Assembly (NCBI RefSeq): GCF_000956175.1
Contig: NZ_CP011070.1
Location: 186,001 to 250,000 of the forward strand
Length of the DNA stretch: 64,000 nucleotides
Reading direction: 5' to 3'
Source: Nitrosopumilus adriaticus
GTDB taxonomy: Archaea > Thermoproteota > Nitrososphaeria > Nitrososphaerales > Nitrosopumilaceae
A model generated the notes under the pieces. That model saw only the letters and a program-made list of their open reading frames with translations. It did not search any database and had not been told where the DNA came from. Positions within the stretch are counted from its first letter, which is position 1. Every line of letters starts with the position of its first letter. Both the position numbers and the translations under genes were made by a program. Of this stretch, positions 32,633 through 41,830 are shown in pieces.

Positions 32633-35284
32633 ATGGACAATTCACAAATTGAAAATACGATCAGTGAGATCCGTAAGCGCAGTGGCGCAGTAACGGCTTT
32701 CAATCAAAATAAAATTTCAAATGCCATTTTTCGGGCATTGGCCGCCACCTCTAAAGCCGATCGTGGTATGGCAGATCAACTAGCAGAAAATGTAGTAAAC
32801 AAACTAGTTGAACAAGGATTTACAAGCAGTAGGACGCCTACTGTTGAGGATATCCAGGATATTGTAGAATCTACTTTAATTGATAGTGGAAATAGCGATA
32901 TTGCAAAAGCTTACATCGTTTACAGACATGAGCGAAGAAAATTAAGGGAAGAGAAAATGAAGGTCTTGAATCTAAAGACGCTTGATCCTGTTTCCAAAAA
33001 GTTTGATTTGAATTGTCTTAGAGTTCTAGCATCAAGATATCTATTCAGAAATTCAAAAAATGAAATTATTGAATCACCAACTCAAATGTTTGAGCGTGTT
33101 GCAATTCTGGTAGGAATCGGTGATATTCTATATGATTCACAAGTATTTGATAAATCCGGAAATATCAAACAAGATGTAGAAGAAGCAAACTCTTATCTTG
33201 AAAAACTAGATGCCTTTGATTATAAATTCAAAGTAGGAAATTATTTCTTCAACAAGTGGCATTTTAGATCTTTAATCAACCACTACGTGACTCTTGCAAA
33301 CAAAGGTCAAATGAAGGTGAGCTTCAAAGATCTTTTGACATTACTTGCAGGAAAGAAGCTTGATAGTTATGCAGACAAAATCACTGAATACTTTGATTTG
33401 ATGGTTGCACAAGACTTTCTACCAAATTCACCAACAATGATGAATGCAGGAGGAAGACTAGGCCAACTATCTGCATGCTTTGTACTTGGAATGGAAGATG
33501 GAATGGAGCAAATCATGAAATCAACCTCTGATGCAGCATTAATCTTCAAGTCAGGTGGCGGTGTAGGAATAAACTATTCTGATCTTCGTGAAGAAGGCGA
33601 TATTGTCGCATCCACTTCAGGAGTTGCATCAGGACCAGTATCCTTCATGAATATCATCAATACTGTGACTGAGGTAGTCAAACAAGGTGGAAAAAGACGA
33701 GGTGCAAACATGGGAATTATTGAAGCATGGCATCCAGATGTTGAAAAATTCATCACAAACAAAACAGAACCAGGCATTTTAGAGAACTTTAACGTCAGTG
33801 TTGGTATCTGGGAAGACTTTTGGCATGCACTGGTAAATACTTCTGATGGCAACTATGTTTTACGTAGTCCACGTGATAAAAAACCCGTAAAAGAAATCAA
33901 TGCACACCAGCTAATTGATCTGATTGCACTTTCTGCATGGAAGAGCGCAGAACCAGGTTTGATCTTCTTTGATCAAATCAACAAATACAATGTATTTGCA
34001 AAAGCAAGAAAAGCACCACTAAGGGCAACAAACCCATGTGGTGAACAAAGTCTCTATCCATACGAGTCATGCAATCTAGGTTCTATCAATTTGGTAAATC
34101 TTGTAAAGAGACAAGCCGATGGAACTTATGAATTTGATTGGCAAAGATATGAAGAAACAATACGAAAGACAACACGATTCTTAGATAACATCATTGATGT
34201 CAACACATATCCAGTTCCAGAAATTAATGTAGCATCAAAAGAATCTAGACGTATTGGACTTGGAGTGATGGGAGTAGCTGATCTCTTGTACAAACTAAAG
34301 ATCCCATACAATTCCCAAGAAGGATATGAACTACAATCAAAACTATCTGAAGCCCTTACGTACTATTCAATGGAGGAAAGTGTAGCACTTGCTAAATCTC
34401 GTGGTGAATTCCCGCTATGTTCTAAAACAGAATATCCAGAGGGTAAGATTCCTATTTCAGGATACTATGAGAAACCAAAATCAACCCATTCTTATGAATG
34501 GGATCCACTGATTGATAAAATCAAAAAACATGGAATCCGAAATGTCTTGACTACAACTGTAGCTCCAACTGGAACACTCTCAATGATTGCAGACTGTTCA
34601 AACGGAATGGAGCCTGCATTTGCTCTTGTATTTGAGAAGAGAGTAACTGTTGGAAGATTCTTCTATACTAACAAGATTCTAGAAGAAGCTCTCAAAGAAG
34701 CTGGTCTTTACAATGATGAAATTCTTGAAAAGATTGCAGACAACTATGGTTCATTGAAAGGATTAGATGAAATTCCTCAATGGATGCAGGATGTCTTTGT
34801 TACAGCAATGGATATACACTGGGCTGATCACCTTATGGCTCAAGGTGTATGGCAAGACTGGATTGGAAATGCAATTGCAAAAACAATCAACATGCCATAT
34901 GATGTAACAGTAGAAGATGTAAAATCTGCATATCTGCTTGCACATGAAATAGGACTAAAAGGAATGACTGTTTATCGTGACGGTTCCAGACACAAACAAG
35001 TCCTTCACATGACAAGTGAGAATGCAACAAAGATCTTTGAGGTATCACCAAGTCCATACATGACTGCGTTTGTGACTGAAAATATCACAAATCCTTACAT
35101 CAAATCCCAAGTCAATGCATCACTTGCATTAAAAGTTCATGACGAAGAAATCGCAATGGAGCCTCTAAAACATGAAGAGGTTTCAGAGGATCGTCTATGT
35201 CCAACATGTAAAAATGCCCTAGTCTTTGTAGAAGGTTGCAGTATTTGCATTGAATGTGGATACAGTGGTTGTACTTCTGGATAG
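32633..35284 (+). CDS. nrdJ: Class II (adenosylcobalamin-dependent) ribonucleotide reductase
   Basis: The protein has 883 residues. An N-terminal ATP-cone (about 10-100) is followed by the reductase barrel, with the conserved PNSPTMMNAG, LSACFVLGMED and NPCGEQ motifs, PTGTLSMIADCS, and a C-terminal Cys-rich tail (CPTC...CSICIECGYSGC) that regenerates the active site. It makes deoxyribonucleotides using B12, which Thaumarchaeota synthesise. A strong Shine-Dalgarno GGAGGGG about 8 nt upstream fixes the start at 32633; the frame opens 24 codons earlier without such support. The preceding NrdD-like protein may control its expression. Confidence 0.93.
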   Translation: MDNSQIENTISEIRKRSGAVTAFNQNKISNAIFRALAATSKADRGMADQLAENVVNKLVEQGFTSSRTPTVEDIQDIVESTLIDSGNSDIAKAYIVYRHERRKLREEKMKVLNLKTLDPVSKKFDLNCLRVLASRYLFRNSKNEIIESPTQMFERVAILVGIGDILYDSQVFDKSGNIKQDVEEANSYLEKLDAFDYKFKVGNYFFNKWHFRSLINHYVTLANKGQMKVSFKDLLTLLAGKKLDSYADKITEYFDLMVAQDFLPNSPTMMNAGGRLGQLSACFVLGMEDGMEQIMKSTSDAALIFKSGGGVGINYSDLREEGDIVASTSGVASGPVSFMNIINTVTEVVKQGGKRRGANMGIIEAWHPDVEKFITNKTEPGILENFNVSVGIWEDFWHALVNTSDGNYVLRSPRDKKPVKEINAHQLIDLIALSAWKSAEPGLIFFDQINKYNVFAKARKAPLRATNPCGEQSLYPYESCNLGSINLVNLVKRQADGTYEFDWQRYEETIRKTTRFLDNIIDVNTYPVPEINVASKESRRIGLGVMGVADLLYKLKIPYNSQEGYELQSKLSEALTYYSMEESVALAKSRGEFPLCSKTEYPEGKIPISGYYEKPKSTHSYEWDPLIDKIKKHGIRNVLTTTVAPTGTLSMIADCSNGMEPAFALVFEKRVTVGRFFYTNKILEEALKEAGLYNDEILEKIADNYGSLKGLDEIPQWMQDVFVTAMDIHWADHLMAQGVWQDWIGNAIAKTINMPYDVTVEDVKSAYLLAHEIGLKGMTVYRDGSRHKQVLHMTSENATKIFEVSPSPYMTAFVTENITNPYIKSQVNASLALKVHDEEIAMEPLKHEEVSEDRLCPTCKNALVFVEGCSICIECGYSGCTSG

Positions 35285-35331
35285 ATAACAGAATCACAAC
35301 TTTTTTACTTCCTTTTTCATTTTGAGTTCAT

Positions 35332-36447
35332 GTGGACAAGAAACTTGTAGGCATAATTGCAGGCATAGCAGTAATAATTGCAATTGGACTATCAGTTTTA
35401 GCAATACCAAACTCTGAAATCACCCCACAAAAAACTAATGAAAAAATTGGTCTTGTAATTAATTCCCCAAATCAATCAGTTACCCTACAAAGTTTAGATC
35501 AAATTTACTCCGAAGCTGCAAGCTCTGGAATTGGAAGAAGCAATGTGTATCTTTTTTGGAATTTAGTTGAACCAGTACGGGGAGAATTTGATTGGCAGCA
35601 ATCAGACGCATTGATGAGTTTTAATAAAAAAAATAATCTCAAAGTTACTCTTTACTTTTCTGTTATTAATGGTGAAACTCTGGGACCCTTCCCAAGTTGG
35701 ATTGGAAAGCCACCAATTATCTCAATTGGAGAAGACAGAGTTGTCAGTGTACTTGATGCAATATTATCAAGATATGATATCATTGATACTGTGATTCTTT
35801 CAGGACAGACAGAATCTCAATTTAGATTTAATGAGCAAAACATTCCTGTTTACAAGGAATTATTCAATGGAGTATATGAGAAAACTAAAGAAAAACATCC
35901 TGATGTCAAGATTGGAAATTCATTTGCCCTACATCAAGTAATGAATAAAAATCTGCGATATATTGTGACTGATTTGGCAGTTGGTGATTTTGTTGCGTTC
36001 TCCTACTCTCCAGTCGATACTCTAAATGACATTGTAAAAACTCCTCAGGAAGCAAAAGAAGATCTACAACAGGTATTTGATTTGGCAGGAGATAAAAAAG
36101 TAGGAATTTTTGAACTTAGCTGGAGTACCTCTGATTTTGTTGGAGGAAATTCTACTGAACAAACAGAATTTTTAAAAAAATCATTTGAATTTTACACTGA
36201 AAATGAATCTGAATTAGAATTTTTTACCTGGTACAGGCAATATGATAGACCTGATGGAACATGCCTATTTGAAGAACACGAAATTGGTGAGGACAAATTA
36301 ACAGTTGGAGGTTCTGGATTTGGAAGCAGTGAGCATGTAATTGAGAGATTAAATCAGTATATCTGCAGCGCAGGATTGATCAATAGTGATGGTACGCCAA
36401 AATCTGGTTGGACTGAATTTAAAAACCAAATTGAAATGACTAACTAA
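35332..36447 (+). CDS. Secreted or anchored glycoside-hydrolase-like TIM-barrel protein
   Basis: The protein has 371 residues with a GTG start, an N-terminal membrane helix (5-25), and a barrel domain with the sequence pattern of GH-A clan glycosidases (NVYLFWNLVEPVRGEFDW, then strands ending in TVILSGQTES and GIFELSW). The Glu in VGIFELSW could serve as catalytic nucleophile. Substrate unknown; envelope glycan processing is possible. It is followed 1 nt later by NEP1, so the two may share a transcript. Confidence 0.65.
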   Translation: MDKKLVGIIAGIAVIIAIGLSVLAIPNSEITPQKTNEKIGLVINSPNQSVTLQSLDQIYSEAASSGIGRSNVYLFWNLVEPVRGEFDWQQSDALMSFNKKNNLKVTLYFSVINGETLGPFPSWIGKPPIISIGEDRVVSVLDAILSRYDIIDTVILSGQTESQFRFNEQNIPVYKELFNGVYEKTKEKHPDVKIGNSFALHQVMNKNLRYIVTDLAVGDFVAFSYSPVDTLNDIVKTPQEAKEDLQQVFDLAGDKKVGIFELSWSTSDFVGGNSTEQTEFLKKSFEFYTENESELEFFTWYRQYDRPDGTCLFEEHEIGEDKLTVGGSGFGSSEHVIERLNQYICSAGLINSDGTPKSGWTEFKNQIEMTN

Positions 36448-36448
36448 A

Positions 36449-37117
36449 ATGATTTCTTTAGTTATATCAGAATCATCATTAGAACTTGTACCTTATGAAC
36501 TGCAAGACCACCCTTCAGTAATTTCCCATGCAAGAAAACTTGGCAAACATCCTTCAGAAATCTTACTAGATAATTCATGGCATTTTGCGGCTATGAAAGG
36601 AATTGAAAACGAAATGAAGAGAGGAAGACCTGATTTAGTACATTTTTCAATACTTGAGGCGACTACAATCCCATTATACCTTCAAAATAAAATAAAAATT
36701 TACATTCATACCGTTGATGACAAAGTAATTTACTTTGGTCAAAATGTTCACATTCCTAAATCTTATCACAGATTTGAAGGAGTAATTGAAAAACTCTATC
36801 ACGATAAAAAAATTAAAGCAAATAATGAAGTATTATTAGAAATTAAAGAAAAAACATTTTCGGAATTGATTGATGAAATTAACCCATCCAAAGTAATTGG
36901 TTTTTCTACAAAAGGAAAATCTAGTACATATGAAAAAATTGCATCTGAGATAACAGACAATTCTTGTATTGTTATTGGTGGATTCCAAAAGGGGCATTTT
37001 TCTGATTTTGTTGAAAACAAAATTACTGAAATGTATTCTATTGGTAATGAATCATTTGAAGGTCATGTTGTAGTTGCCAGATTACTTTATGAGTGCGAAA
37101 AAACCATTTTTATGTAG
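36449..37117 (+). CDS. nep1: 16S rRNA pseudouridine N1-methyltransferase NEP1 (EMG1)
   Basis: The protein has 222 residues of the SPOUT methyltransferase class. Family landmarks are LLDNSWHFAAM, GRPDLVHFSILEATTIPL, KSYHRFEG and the C-terminal knot region with IVIGGFQKGHFS. NEP1 methylates a hypermodified pseudouridine in small-subunit rRNA and helps assemble the 30S subunit. It lies just upstream of tRNA-Gly and the RNase P subunit gene, an RNA-processing neighbourhood. Confidence 0.92.
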   Translation: MISLVISESSLELVPYELQDHPSVISHARKLGKHPSEILLDNSWHFAAMKGIENEMKRGRPDLVHFSILEATTIPLYLQNKIKIYIHTVDDKVIYFGQNVHIPKSYHRFEGVIEKLYHDKKIKANNEVLLEIKEKTFSELIDEINPSKVIGFSTKGKSSTYEKIASEITDNSCIVIGGFQKGHFSDFVENKITEMYSIGNESFEGHVVVARLLYECEKTIFM

Positions 37118-37139
37118 GAACTGAAATTTTCATTCTGTT

Positions 37140-37213
37140 GCAGTCATAGTATAGCCTGGTTAGTATTCGGGGTTTCCAACCCTGTGACGCGGGTTCGAAT
37201 CCCGCTGACTGCA
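37140..37213 (+). tRNA. tRNA-Gly (anticodon TCC)
   Basis: A complete cloverleaf of 74 nt. The acceptor stem is GCAGTCA/TGACTGC with discriminator A (37213). The D arm uses GTAT/GTAT with G-T end pairs. The anticodon stem is CGGGG/CCCTG with loop TTTCCAA, so the anticodon TCC is at 37175-37177. The T arm is GCGGG TTCGAAT CCCGC. There is no intron and CCA is not encoded. A T-run directly downstream is the likely terminator. Confidence 0.95.
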
Positions 37214-37264
37214 TTTTTACATTATAATGAGAACTAATTTTTAGGTGCAATTTCAGAAAGTAAT

Positions 37265-37573
37265 GTGAAATCTGCTGTACGAAAAATCGCAATGGAGAGA
37301 ATGCAAATTCTTATAGAAAATGCAATAACTAATGCAAAAACAAACCCAAAGCTTTCTGAGCGTCAAGCATATCTTGCTCGAAGAATAAGTACTAGACACA
37401 AAATTCGAATGCCTTATGAACTAAGGATGGTTTTCTGCAAAAAATGCAAGTCATTTATTGCTCCTGGAATAAATTCTAGAATTAGACTTGGTAGAGCATC
37501 TGTAAAATCAATTAGAATTTCATGCAATCTGTGTGGACATACATATCGTAAAATTATATCTACGCATATTTGA
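37265..37573 (+). CDS. rnp4: RNase P protein component 4 (Rpp21)
   Basis: The protein has 102 residues with a GTG start. An N-terminal helical region (ERMQILIENAI...KLSERQAYLARRI) is followed by a zinc ribbon with CKKCK and CNLCGH. This matches archaeal Rpp21/Rnp4, which assists RNase P in cleaving tRNA 5' leaders. Its location next to a tRNA gene fits. Confidence 0.9.
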   Translation: MKSAVRKIAMERMQILIENAITNAKTNPKLSERQAYLARRISTRHKIRMPYELRMVFCKKCKSFIAPGINSRIRLGRASVKSIRISCNLCGHTYRKIISTHI

Positions 37574-37688
37574 AAAGTTGTTCATTAAACCATTTTTTCT
37601 ATATTTTAGGATAATTTCATATTTACTTCTAAAATAATTTCTAAAAAAATAAACTGCCATTAATATACAATTTGAAATGAATTATTGT

Positions 37689-39554
37689 ATGAAAATTAAA
37701 ACCAAACTTTTTGTAGGATTTTTGTTAATAGGATGTTTTATTGGGACAATGGGATTTACTTCCATTTTTCAATTACAGAAAACTTCTGAACATCTTAATT
37801 TATTGGATGACAATCTGGAGACTCTAAAGAAATCTGAAAAATTACTGTTACATGCAAATAAAATACAATATTATGATGAAATATTAACTCAATCTGCTCG
37901 AAATTATGCATTTACTGGAGATGAGAAATGGGAGAAAAGATATTTCGAAATAGAACCATTGTTGTCCGAAGAATTATCCAAAGCATTAGACTTGGGAAAT
38001 AATATTGAAAAAGCTTTTTTTACTTCCGTAAATGATGCTAATTCCAATCTCGTAAATCTAGAATTAAAAGCAATTGAATCTGTCAAAAATGGAAATTTGA
38101 AAAATTCTGTTTCAATTTTAGAATCTCAAGAATATAAGAATAACAAAGAAATTTATCAAAAAAATCTAATGAAATATCTTGAAAATAGAAACTTAGAACA
38201 TCAATCAATTGTAGAAGAATCAACTACTGATGTGGATTCGTCTCTAGAACTTATTTTTAAGGATATTATATTTGGTATTTCATTACTTGGAATATCCATA
38301 GCTATAACAGTTACAGGTTTCCTTGTTTTAGGTTATTTCTTTTCACAATCTATTCTAAAACCCCTACGAAAACTTGAAAATGCATCCCAACAAATTATTG
38401 ATGGTAATTTAGATGTAAAAACTGAAATTTACTCAAAAGATGAAATTGGCGAATTATCCAGATCTTTTGAATTTATGTTAAATCATTTAAAGAAAACTAC
38501 TGATATTGAAACTCAATTATCTTTACAACAAAATTTAAGAAAAGCATTAGATGAATCTTCAATTGTAAGTATAATTGATAAAAATGGAAAAATCAAATAT
38601 GCTAATGACAAATTCTGTAAAGTTTCAAAATATTCAAAAGAAGAATTAATTGGCCAACGACAAGATCTTCTGAGATCCACTAAAATTCATCCTCCTAGTT
38701 TCTATGCAGATTTATGGAGTACAATTTCCAAGGGAAAAATTTGGCATGGTGAAATTTGTAATACTGCAAAAGATGGAACTTTATTTTGGAATGACACAAC
38801 TGTAATCCCATTTGTAAATAAAGATGGAAAAATTTTTGAATATGTTTCAGTCAGAAATGATATTACTCAACAAAAAAATCTCACTCAACAATTACTTCAT
38901 GCAGAAAGACTTGGCGCAATTGGGGAATTATCATCTAGAATGTCTCATGATATACGAAACCCTCTTTCAATCATACAAAATGAATTTGAGTTACTAAAAC
39001 GAAAAAACATTCTTGATGAAAAGCAAATAGAAAGAGTTTCCACTTCGATAAATAGAATAACTCATCAACTTAATGATGTATTGGATTATCTAAGAGACAC
39101 TCCATTAGAATCACAAAAATTCAATCTTTCAAATCTTTTAAGTAAAGTTTTATCTTCATCGGAAATTCCTTCTGGAGTAAAAATCAAAACATCCGGTGAT
39201 GAAATTTTTATGATTGGTGATGAAAATAAAATGAATATTGTTTTGATCAATCTAATTTACAATGCTATTCAAGCAGTTGAAGATGCTGGCGAAATTGACG
39301 TTTCGATGGAGAAAACTAGCACGGAAATAATAATCAAAGTAACAGATTCTGGTCCTGGAATTACCATTAAGCCACTTGAAAAAGTATTTGAACCATTAAT
39401 CACATCAAAGCAAAAAGGAACAGGATTAGGACTTGCAAGTGTAAAAAATATCATAACTCAGCATAATGGAACTATTTCTGTAAAAAATAATCCTACTACA
39501 TTTATAATTAAAATTCCACAAAAAGAAGAGAATGACAACAGTAGTAATAGTTGA
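37689..39554 (+). CDS. Membrane PAS-sensor histidine kinase
   Basis: The protein has 621 residues. Two membrane helices (near 5-30 and 190-220) frame an extracytoplasmic helical sensor. HAMP (about 220-270), PAS (about 285-395, DESSIVSIIDKNGKIKYAN), HisKA with phosphorylated His420 (SHDIRNPLSI) and a HATPase domain (N box, DSGPGI, GTGLGL) follow. Its start overlaps no other gene, and a TATA box (37661-37668) supports the ATG at 37689 over 37677. The response regulator gene overlaps its 3' end by 23 nt, so the two form a pair. Confidence 0.9.
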   Translation: MKIKTKLFVGFLLIGCFIGTMGFTSIFQLQKTSEHLNLLDDNLETLKKSEKLLLHANKIQYYDEILTQSARNYAFTGDEKWEKRYFEIEPLLSEELSKALDLGNNIEKAFFTSVNDANSNLVNLELKAIESVKNGNLKNSVSILESQEYKNNKEIYQKNLMKYLENRNLEHQSIVEESTTDVDSSLELIFKDIIFGISLLGISIAITVTGFLVLGYFFSQSILKPLRKLENASQQIIDGNLDVKTEIYSKDEIGELSRSFEFMLNHLKKTTDIETQLSLQQNLRKALDESSIVSIIDKNGKIKYANDKFCKVSKYSKEELIGQRQDLLRSTKIHPPSFYADLWSTISKGKIWHGEICNTAKDGTLFWNDTTVIPFVNKDGKIFEYVSVRNDITQQKNLTQQLLHAERLGAIGELSSRMSHDIRNPLSIIQNEFELLKRKNILDEKQIERVSTSINRITHQLNDVLDYLRDTPLESQKFNLSNLLSKVLSSSEIPSGVKIKTSGDEIFMIGDENKMNIVLINLIYNAIQAVEDAGEIDVSMEKTSTEIIIKVTDSGPGITIKPLEKVFEPLITSKQKGTGLGLASVKNIITQHNGTISVKNNPTTFIIKIPQKEENDNSSNS

Positions 39555-39879
39555 TGATGAAGTTGCATTAACTGAATTATTTTCTGATTTGTTTGAATTG
39601 GAAAATATTGATGTTGTAGCAGTAGGATATGATGGTAAACAAGCTGTGGAATTGTGTTCAAAGCATACCCCTGATTATCTTCTATTAGATTTGTCAATGC
39701 CTGAATTTGATGGATTTTATGCCCTTGAAAAATTACAAAATTCTACTACAAAGATAATTGTTACAACTGGATTAGTTGAAGAAAACATTTTGAATCAATT
39801 AAATCAATTTCCAATACTATCAATACAAAACAAGCCTGTTAATTTTGATGAAGTTTTGAAAGTTATGGCTCCGATCTGA
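39532..39879 (+). CDS. CheY-like response regulator
   Basis: The protein has 115 residues, a receiver domain only. Acidic pocket residues Asp8 and Asp9, phosphoacceptor Asp53 (LLLDLSMP) and the conserved Lys in NKPVN are present. No output domain is attached, so it must act through a partner protein. It is paired with the overlapping histidine kinase gene. It is paralogous to the receiver protein at 43361. Confidence 0.9.
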   Translation: MTTVVIVDDEVALTELFSDLFELENIDVVAVGYDGKQAVELCSKHTPDYLLLDLSMPEFDGFYALEKLQNSTTKIIVTTGLVEENILNQLNQFPILSIQNKPVNFDEVLKVMAPI

Positions 39880-39960
39880 GAATTTCATGCTAAATTATCT
39901 TGAATTAACTGGACACATTACCTCAATGATTTATAAGACGATTATCGATTTTTGCACTTT

Positions 39961-40413
39961 ATGGCAAAGGTATACGATGTACCAGCAGATGTGTTGATAA
40001 AAAGACTAGCAGAAATTCTAAAGAATGAAGATATTCCTGCACCTACTTGGATTCCATTTGTAAAAACTGGCGCTCATGCTGATAAACCCCCACAAGAGAG
40101 AGACTGGTGGTATACTAGATGTGCCTCAATAATGAGAAAAATTTACTTTCATGGCCCAATTGGAATTAATGAATTAAGAAAAGATTATGGCGGCGGTAAA
40201 CCCTCTGGATATGGTGCTGCTCATCACAAAGATGCAGGTGGCGCAATTATTCGAAATGCTATTCAAGGATTAGAAAAACTTGGTTATTTAGAAAAAGTTG
40301 AGAAGAAAGGTAGAATCATTTCTAAAAATGGGATGCAAAAACTAGATAGACTGGCTACTGAAATCCTCAAAGAACTAATTGTTGTAAATCCTCAATTGAA
40401 AGTTTACACATAG
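39961..40413 (+). CDS. rps19e: Ribosomal protein S19e
   Basis: The protein has 150 residues. It matches S19e through MAKVYDVPADVLI, RDWWYTRCASIMRKIY, GPIGINELRKDYGG and GGAIIRNAIQGLEKLG. It is a small-subunit protein required for 40S-type maturation. The start at 39961 is supported by TATA box TTTATAAG (39930-39937). It leads an operon with the PDCD5 homologue 7 bp downstream, as in many archaea. Confidence 0.95.
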   Translation: MAKVYDVPADVLIKRLAEILKNEDIPAPTWIPFVKTGAHADKPPQERDWWYTRCASIMRKIYFHGPIGINELRKDYGGGKPSGYGAAHHKDAGGAIIRNAIQGLEKLGYLEKVEKKGRIISKNGMQKLDRLATEILKELIVVNPQLKVYT

Positions 40414-40420
40414 ATTCAAA

Positions 40421-40705
40421 ATGAGTTTCCCAGAATCTAATGAAGAACCTCCTTACGATAATAAGAATAAAGAATTATCTGAACAAAAAGAACAGATTCT
40501 AAAACGAATTCTTTCACCTGAAGCCAGATTGAGACTAAACAATATCAAAATGGTAAAATCAGAATTATCTGATCTAGTTGAACAGTATCTGATCGGAATG
40601 GCAACCCAAGGTAAACTTCCAGGACAAATATCTGATGATCAACTCAAGCAAATATTGCTATCAATTCAGCAACCAAAACGTGATTTTAAGATAAATCGCG
40701 TTTAA
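40421..40705 (+). CDS. PDCD5/TFAR19-family DNA-binding protein
   Basis: The protein has 94 residues, a three-helix PDCD5 domain with ILSPEARLRLNNIKMVK and LSDLVEQYLIGMATQGKLPGQISDDQL. Archaeal members are small nucleic-acid-binding proteins usually linked to S19e, as here. The precise function is not established. Confidence 0.92.
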   Translation: MSFPESNEEPPYDNKNKELSEQKEQILKRILSPEARLRLNNIKMVKSELSDLVEQYLIGMATQGKLPGQISDDQLKQILLSIQQPKRDFKINRV

Positions 40706-40746
40706 TCCAGAAAAAATATAATTATAGGTAGTGTGTGGCTTATTTC

Positions 40747-41823
40747 ATGAAAGCAGTAGTATACAATGAATATGCACCAGATGATAATTATGCTAAAATC
40801 CTTAAAGTCCAGGATATAGATGAACCAAAACCAAAAGCAGATGAGGTAATTTTTACCAATAAAGCATCTGCCCTTAATTATAATGATATTTGGGGAATGA
40901 GAGGAGTGCCAGTTGCAGTTCCACTTCCACATGTTTCAGGTTCAGATGTAGCTGGAGATGTTATTGCAGTAGGAGAAGATGTACAAAATTTCAAAGTTGG
41001 AGACAGGGTAGTTTCTCATTCAAATCTCTCATGTAGAGTTTGTAAAGCATGTACTGATGGACGAGAATTTGATTGTGTGAAAAGACAAGTTTGGGGTTTC
41101 CAAACTGGACCACTTTGGGGTGCATATTCTGAACAAATTCATTTACCAGAAGTCAATGTTTCAAAAATCCCTGATAGTGTCTCATATGAAGATGCAGCAG
41201 CAGCTTCAATGACCCTTCTAACTTCATGGCACATGTTAGTTGGTAGAGCTAACATTACTCCAGGTCAAACAGTACTCGTAATGGGTGGTGGTTCTGGAGT
41301 TGGAAGCTTTGCAATTCAAATTGCAAAATTATACAACTGTGATGTAATTGCAACTGCTAGTCCTGACAAATTAGATAAATGTCTAGAACTGGGCGCAGAT
41401 CATGCTGTAGATCATAGAAAAGACGATTGGCAAAAAGAAGTCTTTAAGATTTCTAAAGAAATTTCAAAAACAAAAGGTGAAGCACCTGGAATTGATATTG
41501 CATTTGATCATATTGGTCAAACTCACTTCAACAAACAACTAACCTTACTCAAGTATGGTGCAACACTAGTATCATGTGGTGCAACAACAGGTTATGACGC
41601 ACAAATAGATCTTAGACACATATTCTTCAAAGGAATTAACGTCTTAGGTTCAACACAAGGAACAAAAGCTGAACTTGATCAAGGTCTTTACTGGATGGGT
41701 CAAGGAAAACTAAAATCCATAGTTGACTCCGTTTACACATTTGAACAAGCCGCAGAGGCTCACACAAAAATGTTAGACGGTAAATTCTTTGGCAAAATCT
41801 TACTAAAGCCCGAAGGCGCTTAG
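40747..41823 (+). CDS. Zinc-type medium-chain dehydrogenase/reductase, possibly enoyl-CoA reductase
   Basis: The protein has 358 residues. A GroES-like N-domain and a Rossmann domain (VLVMGGGSGVGSFAIQIAK) are clear. The structural zinc lobe has four cysteines (CRVCKACTDGREFDC). EFDCVKRQVWGFQ...GAYSEQ resembles the crotonyl-CoA carboxylase/reductase branch, and in organisms with the 3-hydroxypropionate/4-hydroxybutyrate cycle such enzymes reduce acryloyl-CoA. The role is a hypothesis; a general alcohol or quinone reductase is the alternative. A TATA box (40717-40724) supports the ATG at 40747 rather than the GTG at 40735. It is followed 7 bp later by a CitE-like lyase. Confidence 0.75.
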   Translation: MKAVVYNEYAPDDNYAKILKVQDIDEPKPKADEVIFTNKASALNYNDIWGMRGVPVAVPLPHVSGSDVAGDVIAVGEDVQNFKVGDRVVSHSNLSCRVCKACTDGREFDCVKRQVWGFQTGPLWGAYSEQIHLPEVNVSKIPDSVSYEDAAAASMTLLTSWHMLVGRANITPGQTVLVMGGGSGVGSFAIQIAKLYNCDVIATASPDKLDKCLELGADHAVDHRKDDWQKEVFKISKEISKTKGEAPGIDIAFDHIGQTHFNKQLTLLKYGATLVSCGATTGYDAQIDLRHIFFKGINVLGSTQGTKAELDQGLYWMGQGKLKSIVDSVYTFEQAAEAHTKMLDGKFFGKILLKPEGA

Positions 41824-41830
41824 TCATTTA

